DNA from: an uncultured Pelagibacteraceae bacterium
Lineage (GTDB): Bacteria; Pseudomonadota; Alphaproteobacteria; Pelagibacterales; Pelagibacteraceae
Reading direction: 5' to 3'
Length of the DNA stretch: 64,000 nucleotides
Assembly (NCBI GenBank): GCA_902589765.1
Contig: CACIUF010000001.1
Span: 1 to 64,000 of the forward strand
Both the position numbers and the translations under genes were made by a program. Below the pieces are notes generated by a model that searched no databases, was not told the DNA's origin, and worked only from the letters and a program-made list of their open reading frames with translations. Below, piece by piece: positions 1 to 9,785 of this stretch (position 1 is its first letter; every line of letters starts with the position of its first letter).

Positions 1-848
1 CTAATTGATCTTCATAAGTATTGGGTATTATTCCCTCTGGCCATACAAAAAATGTCTTTTTTTCTTCAATGGGTGAACTAATTGAAATTAGCTCATTAAT
101 CACATTCTCTGCATTAACGTTTTTATAGTACCTATCTAAACTTATATTTGCTCCAATTACTCTAACTGCAAAAGGAAGTTCTTTCTCTTTACTATTATAA
201 AAATTTTTTTTTAAAAATTCCCCGTATGTAAAAAAAGTGATAGGCAATAACAGTAAAAAGATACATACAAACACTTCTTTTTTTAGATTTTCTTAATATG
301 AAAAGGGCTGGAGCTGAAAAAAAACTTATTATTATAAGATTTAGTGAATAGGTTCCTATTATTGATAAAATGCTCAGGAAACTATTAATTTCAGAGAAAC
401 TATAAATTACCAAGTTCCACGGGAACCCAGTTAAAATTGTTCCTCTAATAAACTCTATTAAACCAAACAAAAGGGTGAATAGAAAAAAAGCACTTAATAC
501 ATTTTTTGGTTTATATAGATAGAAAATAACAGTACATAATGCATAAAATAAACCTAAAAATGCTGGGATGACAATTAATGATATAGGAATTAAAAAATTA
601 AAACTTTGATCAAAACTTAAAGATATCGTTAACCAATACAAACTCGACAAAAAATAACTAAAACCAAATAACCACCCATAATAAAAGGATTTTCTTATTC
701 CTTGTTTTAGTCTCTGAAATAAAAAAATAAAGAAAACACTAAGTGTAAAAAAATTTAATAAAAAAAAATTATATGGGGGTAAACTTAAGGAAGTTAAGCA
801 TCCTAAAAAAATTATCAATAAAGTCTCAGATATAAATTTTTTTTTCAA
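1..848 (-). CDS. lnt: Apolipoprotein N-acyltransferase, partial at window edge; reading frame interrupted near 195
   Basis: Multi-TM N-terminal ORF (195..848) with motif TGFPWNLVIYSF; bases 1-190 on the minus strand encode nitrilase-like continuation VRVIGANISLDRYYKN...FFVWPEGIIPNTYEDQ. Confidence 0.8.
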
Positions 849-1312
849 TTTAAAATGGAAGTTTTTTCTATAGATTTAAAAATTTTTTTTTCTTCATTTA
901 ACATCTGTTTATACTCTTTACTTTTTTGATGATCATGACCTAACAAATGTAAAAAACCATGTATAAAAATTTTTGTTGTTTTAATTTTAAATTCATAATT
1001 ATCTAAATTTTTAGGCTTATTCATATAATCAAAACTTATAATTATATCGCCAAGATAATTTTCTTTTAATTTTTTTTGTCTTTTATTAAATGGAAAAGAA
1101 AGTACATCAGTATGTTTATTTTTATTTCTAAATTTTTTATTTAAAATTTTTATTTCTTTATTATTTGATAACAGTAGTGTTAAATAGATTTTTTTGTTGA
1201 TAAATCTATATTTTTTTGGGAACTTGTTACAAATTTTATTAAAAAATAATTCTTTTTTTTTTATTTTTTTTGACCAAGAATTTTCCTCTGAAAGCACATT
1301 AACTTTGATCAT
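845..1312 (-). CDS. ybeY: Endoribonuclease YbeY (rRNA maturation factor)
   Basis: HGFLHLLGHDH zinc motif; next to phoH. Confidence 0.93.
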   Translation of the reverse strand: MIKVNVLSEENSWSKKIKKKELFFNKICNKFPKKYRFINKKIYLTLLLSNNKEIKILNKKFRNKNKHTDVLSFPFNKRQKKLKENYLGDIIISFDYMNKPKNLDNYEFKIKTTKIFIHGFLHLLGHDHQKSKEYKQMLNEEKKIFKSIEKTSILN

Positions 1313-2300
1313 TATTGTTGTACGCTTTCACAATTTTTGAAACTAAAGGATGCCTCACAACATCTGAGTGATCAAAGTCTATAACTGCAATCTCACTTAA
1401 ATGCGATAATATCTTTTTTGATCTTTCTAAACCTGACATTTTTTTATTTGGTAAATCTATTTGAGTAGGATCACCATTAACAACTATTTTTGAATTTTCA
1501 CCTATTCTTGTAAGAAACATTTTTATTTGTGTATCAGTAGCATTTTGAGCTTCATCTAAAATTGCAAAAGAATTTTTTAAAGTTCTTCCCCTCATAAAAG
1601 CTAAAGGAGCAATCTCAATGTCACCAATTTCTATCATTCTCTGAATTTTCTCGAAATGAAACAAATCATACAATGAATCATACAAAGGACGAAGATATGG
1701 ATCAACTTTCTCTTTCATATCCCCTGGCAAGAATCCTAGCCTCTCACCTGCCTCAACTGCAGGTCTAGAAAGTATAATCCTCTCTATTTTTTTTTCCAAC
1801 AACATTGTTAAACCTACAGCAACAGCAAGAAAGGTTTTTCCTGTACCAGCAGGTCCGGCAGATATTATTATTTCATTTTGTCTCAACGCTCTAACATACT
1901 CTTTTTGTTTTTCTGATCTTGGAATTATAGATTTTTTTGGAGTTTTGATTATATCAGTAACGTTGGTATTTTTTACTTTTTCATTTATCATAAATTTATC
2001 AACTGAGGATAAAATATCTTTTTGTTCTATACTACCATTATTTTTAAATTGATTTGCAAGAAATTGAATTGCATTCTTCAAAATTTCATTTTTTTCTGAA
2101 GTTGATTTGATTAAGATTGAATTTCCTCTAGAATAAATATTTGAATTGGTTATTTTTTCTAACTCTTTCAAGTTTTGGTTAAATTCACCAACCACTCCCA
2201 TCAGCAGATCATTCTCGTGAAATATTACGCTAATTGAATTATTTTCTGAATAAACAAATTTTAGTGATGAATTAATATCTTTTTTAATAGTATTACTCAA
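1299..2300 (-). CDS. phoH: PhoH family ATPase
   Basis: GPAGTGKTFLAVAVG Walker A, LSRPAVEAGERLGFLPGDMKEKVDPYLRPLYD. Confidence 0.93.
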   Translation of the reverse strand: MSNTIKKDINSSLKFVYSENNSISVIFHENDLLMGVVGEFNQNLKELEKITNSNIYSRGNSILIKSTSEKNEILKNAIQFLANQFKNNGSIEQKDILSSVDKFMINEKVKNTNVTDIIKTPKKSIIPRSEKQKEYVRALRQNEIIISAGPAGTGKTFLAVAVGLTMLLEKKIERIILSRPAVEAGERLGFLPGDMKEKVDPYLRPLYDSLYDLFHFEKIQRMIEIGDIEIAPLAFMRGRTLKNSFAILDEAQNATDTQIKMFLTRIGENSKIVVNGDPTQIDLPNKKMSGLERSKKILSHLSEIAVIDFDHSDVVRHPLVSKIVKAYNNNDQS

Positions 2301-2302
2301 AC

Positions 2303-3631
2303 TTAAGCCACTCTTTGTTTTGAATCATTTAAACTTTTACCAAATAATGTATTTTGATTACTACGATTTATTTTTACTTTGATAACTTTTCCCATATCTA
2401 ATTCATTACCATCAAAAATAACCGAAGTCATGTACTCAGATCGACCAAAAAATTTTGTTCCACCATCTATTTTATTTTCAACTAAAACATCAATCTCTTT
2501 ACCCTCAAGTGATTTATTCATATTAATTTGATTTGTAAATAACTGTTTTTGAACTTTTTCTAATCTTGTAAGTGAAATTTTTTTATCAATTAACTCAAAA
2601 TTTGCTGCAGTTGTTCCTGGTCTTGGACTAAATATGAAAGAAAAAGAATTTATAAATTCAATTTTTTTAATTAAATCAAATGTTTCATTAAAGTCCTTCT
2701 CATCCTCACCCGGATAAGCAATTATAAAATCACTCGAAAACTTTATTTTTGGGTTAATTTTTTGAAGTTTTTTGTAAGTATTAACATAATCGTTTATCTG
2801 ATGTTTTCTGTTCATTGAATTTAGAATCTTGTCAGATCCACTCTGAACGGGCAGGTGAACTAAAGGCATTAATTTCTTTGAAACACCATATACATTGATA
2901 AGATCTTCTGTCATATCCCTTGGGTGAGAGGTTGTATATCTTATTCTTTTTATTCCATCTAACTTTTCTATTTCTAAAATTAAATCTGACAATCTGTAAT
3001 TCTCATAATTATAAGCATTAACATTTTGACCTAGTAGTGTTATTTCACGAACTCCATTTTCTGATAAATTCTCTGCTTCCTCTAATATCTTTTTGAATGG
3101 TCTTGAATATTCTGGACCTCTTGTAAATGGTACTACACAGAAATGGCAAAATTTATCACAGCCCTCTTGAATAGTTAAAAATGATGAAATTTTTTTTGAT
3201 GAATTCTTAATAGTATCTAAATAATCAAATTTTGTGATGGCATCAAATTCGGTTTCATCTATTTTTTTTTGTTTGGATAAAAACTCCTCAATTTTGTCAT
3301 TTATTTTATGATAAGCTTGCGGTCCAATCACAATATCAATATATGGTTCTCTTTTAATCATTTCCTCATTTTCAGCCTGAGCAACACATCCGGCAACTAT
3401 AACGATTGGTTTTTTTCGTAATCTAAAATTTTTTTTAACCCGTCCAATCTCATGATAAACTTTTTCTTTAGCTTTATCCCGAATATGGCACGTGTTAAGT
3501 AGATAACAATTAGACTCATCTAGATTTTCAGTTTTTACAAAACCTATTTCTCTTACAGTATCAAATATTCTGTTAGTGTCATATTCGTTCATTTGACAAC
3601 CGAAAGTTTTGATAAATATCTTTTTATTCAT
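2303..3631 (-). CDS. miaB: tRNA-2-methylthio-N6-dimethylallyladenosine synthase MiaB
   Basis: TFGCQMNEYDT N-term; radical SAM EGCDKFCHFCVVPFTRGPEYSR. Confidence 0.95.
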   Translation of the reverse strand: MNKKIFIKTFGCQMNEYDTNRIFDTVREIGFVKTENLDESNCYLLNTCHIRDKAKEKVYHEIGRVKKNFRLRKKPIVIVAGCVAQAENEEMIKREPYIDIVIGPQAYHKINDKIEEFLSKQKKIDETEFDAITKFDYLDTIKNSSKKISSFLTIQEGCDKFCHFCVVPFTRGPEYSRPFKKILEEAENLSENGVREITLLGQNVNAYNYENYRLSDLILEIEKLDGIKRIRYTTSHPRDMTEDLINVYGVSKKLMPLVHLPVQSGSDKILNSMNRKHQINDYVNTYKKLQKINPKIKFSSDFIIAYPGEDEKDFNETFDLIKKIEFINSFSFIFSPRPGTTAANFELIDKKISLTRLEKVQKQLFTNQINMNKSLEGKEIDVLVENKIDGGTKFFGRSEYMTSVIFDGNELDMGKVIKVKINRSNQNTLFGKSLNDSKQRVA

Positions 3632-4061
3632 CTTTTGAGTTTACTTTGACACCATATAACTCAAGTTTATGGTCTACTAACCTATAACCATATTTTTTTG
3701 CAACTTTTTTTTGCAACTCTTCAATTTCTTCATCCACAAATTCAATTATTTCACCAGATTTTATATCAATCAAATGATCATGATGACTCTCTATCATTGC
3801 TTCATATCTAGCCTTGCCACCTTTAAAATCATGCTTCGTTAAAATTCCTGCTTCCTCGAAAAGCTTAACTGTTCTATAAACTGTGGCTATACTTATTTTT
3901 GGATCAACTTTTGATACACGACTATATAACTCATCAACATCTGGATGATCAGACTCACCATAAGCGGATTTTGACTCAGAAATTACCCTAGCAATTATCC
4001 GCCTTTGCTCTGTTAACTTTACCCCTTTAGATAAACATTGTTGTTCAATTGTATCTGCCAT
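3624..4061 (-). CDS. fur: Fur-family metal-responsive transcriptional regulator
   Basis: ISIATVYRTVKLFEEAGI, HHDHLIDIKSGEIIEF. Confidence 0.88.
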   Translation of the reverse strand: MADTIEQQCLSKGVKLTEQRRIIARVISESKSAYGESDHPDVDELYSRVSKVDPKISIATVYRTVKLFEEAGILTKHDFKGGKARYEAMIESHHDHLIDIKSGEIIEFVDEEIEELQKKVAKKYGYRLVDHKLELYGVKVNSKDE

Positions 4062-4069
4062 AATTGATT

Positions 4070-4456
4070 TTAACTTAAATAAATAGGATTAATCAAATTT
4101 TTTTCAACTTTCAATTTATCGCAAAGTGTTGGGATATTTTCGTATTTAACCTCTTTTTTTTCACCAAAATCCTCAAAACTGAAACAATAATAATCAATTT
4201 TATGGGTTAAATGAAAAGCTTTAACAACTGATAAGGAATTTCTTATTCCCGCAAAGCTTCCAGGACCTCGATTAACATAAATTTGAGAAACGTTATCTAA
4301 ATTTAATTTTTTTTTATTTAGAAAATCGTTAATTAAAATTGATAATTTTTCATAATTTATTTTGGAATTTTCATGAGTAATGCTGTAATTAATATCATTA
4401 TTAATGATCATTAAAAAAATTTTATCTTTAGCAGCATCTATAATTAGCTTATTCAT
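4070..4456 (-). CDS. tsaB: tRNA threonylcarbamoyladenosine biosynthesis protein TsaB (short)
   Basis: MNKLIIDAAKDKIFL..., RGPGSFAGIRNSLSVVKAFH; ATG at 4456 preferred over the upstream extension in the ORF track. Confidence 0.82.
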   Translation of the reverse strand: MNKLIIDAAKDKIFLMIINNDINYSITHENSKINYEKLSILINDFLNKKKLNLDNVSQIYVNRGPGSFAGIRNSLSVVKAFHLTHKIDYYCFSFEDFGEKKEVKYENIPTLCDKLKVEKNLINPIYLS

Positions 4457-5465
4457 CTTACAGTTTATATTTCTAGTTAATTGTATTTCACAAGAGAATA
4501 ATATCAAATCTTATTCTAGAGATAGTGGTGTTTTATCATTGATGTATCATCGCTTTAATGAAAATAAATATCCATCAACAAATATAAGAATGGATATGTT
4601 TGATGAGCAAATGAAAATCATTAAAAATCAAGGGTATGAATTTTATGACCCTAACAATTTTTTAAATGAATTTAATAAAGTAAAAAGGAATAAGAAAATT
4701 TTAATTACAATTGATGATGGATTTAAGTCATTTTATAATGAGGCCTGGCCATATCTTAAAAAAAATAAAATTCCATTCATCTTATTTGTATCTACTGAAC
4801 CTGTAGGTAAAAAAGGGTATATGAGTTGGGATGAAATTAAAGAAATTGATGACTCCGATATAGGCTATATAGGACACCATTCACATACACATGAATATTT
4901 AATTGATATGACAGAAAAAGAATTCATAAACGATATAGAAACAGCAACTAAAATTTTTAAAGATAAACTAGGGTATGTCCCACCGATATTTTCATACCCT
5001 TTTGGTGAATACTCTCTTTTTATGAAAAATTATATATCAAAAAATTTTAAAATTGCTTTTGGACAACACTCTGGAATAATTGACAACAATAAAGATAAAT
5101 TTGAATTACCAAGATTTCCGATCAATGAAAAGTATGGAGATTTAAAACGATTTAACTCACTAATAAATTATAATCCTCTAGAGTACAAATCTCTTAAACC
5201 AGTAGAAAAAAAATTAGAAAATAATGATAATCCGCCTAAATTAATTGTGGAATTTTTTGATAATCAAAAAAATATTAAAAATATCAATTGTTATTCAAAT
5301 GATGGTGGTTCATGGGGCAAACCCAATTTAGTATTCGAAAAAAATATTCTTTATATCAATTTCGAATCTAAATTTTTACCTAGACGTGGAAGAATAAATT
5401 GTTCCTTAAATGATGACGGCAAGTGGCGTTGGTTTGGAACCCAATTTGTTATAATGGAAAATTAA
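4404..5465 (+). CDS. Secreted polysaccharide deacetylase family protein
   Basis: Signal-peptide-like N-term MIIKKILSLAASIISLFILQFIFLVNC; LITIDDGFKSFYNEAWPYL, HSHTHEYL, FSYPFGEYS. Confidence 0.85.
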   Translation: MIIKKILSLAASIISLFILQFIFLVNCISQENNIKSYSRDSGVLSLMYHRFNENKYPSTNIRMDMFDEQMKIIKNQGYEFYDPNNFLNEFNKVKRNKKILITIDDGFKSFYNEAWPYLKKNKIPFILFVSTEPVGKKGYMSWDEIKEIDDSDIGYIGHHSHTHEYLIDMTEKEFINDIETATKIFKDKLGYVPPIFSYPFGEYSLFMKNYISKNFKIAFGQHSGIIDNNKDKFELPRFPINEKYGDLKRFNSLINYNPLEYKSLKPVEKKLENNDNPPKLIVEFFDNQKNIKNINCYSNDGGSWGKPNLVFEKNILYINFESKFLPRRGRINCSLNDDGKWRWFGTQFVIMEN

Positions 5466-6610
5466 ATTAAACTTTCAAGCTCTTTGCTTGAAGGAAGTAA
5501 CTTAGCATCATCAAAATCTTTTAAATTGTTTTGATTAATAATTTTTTTCAAAACTTCAACATATTGATTTCCTGTTTCAGCATAATTTTTTAAAAATTGA
5601 GAAAGAATTAAACTATCTAAAGGTTGATTATTATCTCTTAAATGTGCTCTTGCTAATCTAAAATTTTTATATGATCGATGGGTATTTAAATTTCTTTGAT
5701 AAGCTCTAACTGAGGCCTGTAATACATTGAATTTCATAACTTTATGACCCTTATTTTCATCAGCCTCTTTAGGCTTTAAGCCCTCACCAGACCAAGTCCA
5801 TTGCCCAAAAAGTGCATTGCCTTCTTGTGCAAATCTTGATGTTCCCCATCCTGTTTCTTTTGCAGCTTGAGCAAGTGCTAAAGAAACTGGTATTTCATCC
5901 ATTCTGATTTTAAGTGTTGTTAAATCTTTGGATGTTACTCCATATTGTTTATATTTTTTTTCAAGCCATTTTTTTTCTAATTTAGTATTGTTGCTTTTAT
6001 TTATAATCTTAAACAAAGTCTTTCGATCTAATCTAATATTGTTATTTTCTTTTAAAACTAATGGTAAAACAATTTGAATAAAAAATTCTTTTCTTTTCTT
6101 GGTGCTTTCGATCATTTTGATTTCGCCAGGAAGTAAGGTTAAGGCGACAGGTTTTACTAACTTTGTTTCCCTTACATCATCTAGTTTATAATTGGTGTCT
6201 TGAAATAATTGCTTAATTGTAGAAGCATTTAATCTTACTGTGTCTGTTTCAAGATCGTTTAGACTGAAAATATCAATTAACAAATCTTTTTCATTTAAAT
6301 CACCTCCATCAGCTTCAACACCCTCTTTTTTATTAAGTGTATAAGCTAATATAGCTTTTGAGTTATTTTGAAATTCTTTATCCTCTAAAAGTTGTTTATT
6401 AACAAAATGAATTATTGTGGGCATATGGTAAAACGAAAATACAACAAATATACTGGTTAAAAATATTCTTGGGAGTGCACCAATTCGTCTATCATCAAAA
6501 AACTTAAATATTTTTAAGTTCTTTCTTCTCATTCTAACAAAATAAAATTTTGACTTAAAAAAAATCAGTTGATTGAAAAATTTAAAATTTTTTAATTTAA
6601 AACTAAACAT
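5462..6610 (-). CDS. Bax-like glucosaminidase-domain protein
   Basis: IPVSLALAQAAKETGWGTSRFAQEGNALFGQWTW; N-terminal TM segment. Confidence 0.8.
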   Translation of the reverse strand: MFSFKLKNFKFFNQLIFFKSKFYFVRMRRKNLKIFKFFDDRRIGALPRIFLTSIFVVFSFYHMPTIIHFVNKQLLEDKEFQNNSKAILAYTLNKKEGVEADGGDLNEKDLLIDIFSLNDLETDTVRLNASTIKQLFQDTNYKLDDVRETKLVKPVALTLLPGEIKMIESTKKRKEFFIQIVLPLVLKENNNIRLDRKTLFKIINKSNNTKLEKKWLEKKYKQYGVTSKDLTTLKIRMDEIPVSLALAQAAKETGWGTSRFAQEGNALFGQWTWSGEGLKPKEADENKGHKVMKFNVLQASVRAYQRNLNTHRSYKNFRLARAHLRDNNQPLDSLILSQFLKNYAETGNQYVEVLKKIINQNNLKDFDDAKLLPSSKELESLI

Positions 6611-7149
6611 TAAACAGCCTCAACCTTTTTAACCTCTGGAAGATAGTGACACAGAAGATTTTGTACACCTTGTTTTAATGTCATAGTTGAACTTGGGCAA
6701 CCCGAACAACTCCCTTGGAGCTGTACTTTAACTATACCATCTTTAAACTCTTTAAATTTAATATCTCCACCATCTTTCGCAACTGCAGGTCTGATTTTTT
6801 CATCTAATATTTTAACTATTTTTTTTTCTATATCTTTTAAATTTTCATTATTTTCAATTAAGGTATTTTCAACAACACACTCTTTTCCGCTAGAGTAAAA
6901 ATCATTGATTAAAGAAATTACTATATGTTTAATTTCATCCCATGATATGTCATCATATTTATTTATTGAGATAAAATCTTTACCTAGAAAAATGCCTTCA
7001 ACTCCATTTATAGACAACAAATTTTTAACTAATTCATTATTAGTTTGATCTTTTTGTGTAATTTCAAATGACCCTTTATTTGAAACATTCCTACCTGGTA
7101 AGAATTTTAAAGAATTTGGGTTCGGCGTTATTTCGGTCTGGACAAACAT
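6610..7149 (-). CDS. NifU/NFU1-like Fe-S scaffold protein
   Basis: N-terminal NFU domain TPNPNSLKFLPG; LQGSCSGCPSSTMTLKQGVQNLL. Confidence 0.92.
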   Translation of the reverse strand: MFVQTEITPNPNSLKFLPGRNVSNKGSFEITQKDQTNNELVKNLLSINGVEGIFLGKDFISINKYDDISWDEIKHIVISLINDFYSSGKECVVENTLIENNENLKDIEKKIVKILDEKIRPAVAKDGGDIKFKEFKDGIVKVQLQGSCSGCPSSTMTLKQGVQNLLCHYLPEVKKVEAV

Positions 7150-7201
7150 GATTTATATATAATCAATAATTGTAAAAATGAAACTTGTTAATAAAAAAAT
7201 C

Positions 7202-8203
7202 CTAAAAACCAACAAGTTCTTGGATTTTTTTTACCTTTTCCGAAGCTATTTTATCTGCTTTTTGAGTTCCCTCTAATAATATTTGATCTAAATATTTTTT
7301 ATCACTTAATAACTTTTTGATTTCAGATGATATTGGACTAATTTTATCAACCATAACTTGTGATAAATTTTCTTTGAATTCTGAAAAATTTTTTCCAGAA
7401 AATTTATTTATTGTATCATCTAAACTTACATCCATTAAACTGGAATAAATACCTATTAAATTCTTTGCTTCGGGTCTTTTTTCTAAATCTGCACTAGCAG
7501 ATGGTAATGGCAAAGTATCAGTTTTTGCTTTTTTGATTTTATTTATTATTTGGTCTTTATCATCTGTTAAATTTATCCTACTCAGATCTGATAATTCAGA
7601 TTTACTCATTTTTTTTGTACCATCCCTCAAACTCATAATTCTTGAAAACTCTTTTTGAATTAATGGCTCAGGAATTTTAAAAAAACCGTCAGCATTGAAA
7701 TCATTATTAAATTTTTGAGCTATATCTCGACAAAGTTCTAAATGTTGCTTTTGATCATCTCCAACAGGTACGTGGGTTGTGTCATATAACAAAATATCTG
7801 CAGCCATTAAAACAGGATAAGAATAAAGACCAATACTTGCTTTTTCTTTATCTTTTCCAGCTTTCTCTTTAAATTGTGTCATTCGATTAAGCCATCCCAT
7901 CCTAGCAACACAACTTAATATCCAGGCTGTTTCTGAATGAGCACTCACTCTTGATTGATTAAAGATAATACTTTTTTCAGGATCAATGCCGCTAGCAATA
8001 AAAGTTGCTACAGTTTCATAAATATTATCTTTTAATTTTTTTGGATCTTGGGCGACCGTAATAGCATGAAGATCAACAACACAGAACACACACTCATTTT
8101 GATCTTCATTGTTAAGTTTTACAAAATTTTTGATTGCTCCCAAATAATTTCCAAGATGAAGATTTCCAGTAGGTTGAACACCTGAAAAAATTTTTTTTCC
8201 CAT
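7202..8203 (-). CDS. trpS: Tryptophanyl-tRNA synthetase
   Basis: [26 protein letters not shown]. Confidence 0.96.
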   Translation of the reverse strand: MGKKIFSGVQPTGNLHLGNYLGAIKNFVKLNNEDQNECVFCVVDLHAITVAQDPKKLKDNIYETVATFIASGIDPEKSIIFNQSRVSAHSETAWILSCVARMGWLNRMTQFKEKAGKDKEKASIGLYSYPVLMAADILLYDTTHVPVGDDQKQHLELCRDIAQKFNNDFNADGFFKIPEPLIQKEFSRIMSLRDGTKKMSKSELSDLSRINLTDDKDQIINKIKKAKTDTLPLPSASADLEKRPEAKNLIGIYSSLMDVSLDDTINKFSGKNFSEFKENLSQVMVDKISPISSEIKKLLSDKKYLDQILLEGTQKADKIASEKVKKIQELVGF

Positions 8204-8205
8204 AG

Positions 8206-9735
8206 TTAATACTTTAGTTTAATATCACCATATTTGAAAGCTTTGATAAATAATGAAAAACTCAAATAGAATATAAGACTTAAAAAAGCTGAAAGTATCA
8301 AATAAAAAGATTTAAAATTATATTCATAAATCAATTTATTTTCAAAAAACAAAATTAAATAATTAAAGAATATTCCCATTAGTATAGATGCCAGAAGTAT
8401 TTTAATTAATTTGGCAAAAAATAATTCATTAAAATTGAATAAATCTTTATTCTTTAAGAAAACAAATAACATTATTGCATTAAACCATGATGAAATTGTC
8501 GTGGCTATTGGTATGATTATAAAACCAATTTCTCTAAAAAAATAAACGCTTATTAATATATTTAAAAATACTGAAATTAATGAAATAAAAAATGGTGTTT
8601 TAGTATCTTGATTTGCGAAAAAAAAAGTTGAAAATACTTTAATTAAAGCAAAAGCAGGTAATCCTAACCCAAAATAGTAAAGTGCGTTTGCCGAATTAGA
8701 TACTGACAACTCATCAAAAGAACCATAACCAAATAATGCTGAAATAATTTGTTCTGATCCTACAACTAAAGCAACTGAGGCTGGTAGACTTAAAAACATA
8801 CTAAGCTCAAGTGCTTTGTTTTGAAGTAAGAGAATTTTATTTTTTTTTTTTAAAAAAACATGTTTCGAAAGTTGTGGTAAAACAACTACACCTATAGCAA
8901 TTCCTGCTATTGCAAGGTTTATTTGATAAATCCTATCAGCGTAGTATAGATAAGATACGGCGCTGGCTTGGAAAGATGCAATTATAGTACCAACAAGAAT
9001 ATTAATTTGTGTAACGCCAGATGAGAAAATACTAGGTAAAAGTTTTTTGAAAAAAAATTTAACCTTATCATTAATTTTGAAATTAAAGTTAAGCTTTATA
9101 AAATAAAATTTTTTTGCAAATTGATATAAAAAAACAAGTTGTAATAATCCTGCAATAGAAACACCATATGATAAATAATAAACTAGTTCGTCGTTAAGAA
9201 ATTTGCCAAAAAATAAAATTCCAATCAAGACTATATTAAGGATTATTGGAGCTGCAGAGGCAGCAGCAAACTTATTGTGAGAATTTAGAATTGCAGCAAA
9301 AAAAGAAGATAGACTTACAAACATTAGAAATGGCATAGTTATTCTAGTAAGATTGACAGCTAACTGAATTTTTTCAGAATTATCAATGAAACCTGGCGCT
9401 ATTAGTCTCACAAATACTGGCATGAAAATTTCTATAATTAAAATTAAAAACAATAGACCTAAAAATAATAAATTAAAAATTTCGTTAGCAAATTTTTGCG
9501 ATCCAGATTTTTTTTTTACTAATTCAGAAGTGTAACTTGGTATAAAAGCTGCATTAAAGGTTCCTTCTGCAAACAATCTTCTAAAAGTATTAGGTATTCT
9601 AAATGCTACAAAAAATACATCTGCTAAAAAACTTGTTCCAAGAAAAATTGCAATCAAAACATCTCTTAAATAACCAAGTAATCTACTGATAATAGTATAA
9701 AAACCAAAAGTCCCTGTTGACTTAACTAAATTCAT
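8206..9735 (-). CDS. murJ: Lipid II flippase MurJ (MviN)
   Basis: Multi-[15 protein letters not shown]...[21 protein letters not shown]. Confidence 0.95.
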   Translation of the reverse strand: MNLVKSTGTFGFYTIISRLLGYLRDVLIAIFLGTSFLADVFFVAFRIPNTFRRLFAEGTFNAAFIPSYTSELVKKKSGSQKFANEIFNLLFLGLLFLILIIEIFMPVFVRLIAPGFIDNSEKIQLAVNLTRITMPFLMFVSLSSFFAAILNSHNKFAAASAAPIILNIVLIGILFFGKFLNDELVYYLSYGVSIAGLLQLVFLYQFAKKFYFIKLNFNFKINDKVKFFFKKLLPSIFSSGVTQINILVGTIIASFQASAVSYLYYADRIYQINLAIAGIAIGVVVLPQLSKHVFLKKKNKILLLQNKALELSMFLSLPASVALVVGSEQIISALFGYGSFDELSVSNSANALYYFGLGLPAFALIKVFSTFFFANQDTKTPFFISLISVFLNILISVYFFREIGFIIIPIATTISSWFNAIMLFVFLKNKDLFNFNELFFAKLIKILLASILMGIFFNYLILFFENKLIYEYNFKSFYLILSAFLSLIFYLSFSLFIKAFKYGDIKLKY

Positions 9736-9785
9736 AAATCATATTAGTCTTAATTTTACCCCATTTGTACACCTAATTAACGTAA

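Noticed and set aside
411-426. GTTCCACGGGAAC inverted repeat in lnt considered as a second parS
   Set aside because: Lacks the CACGTG-centred parS core; falls in codons for the GFPWNL motif, so probably coincidental.
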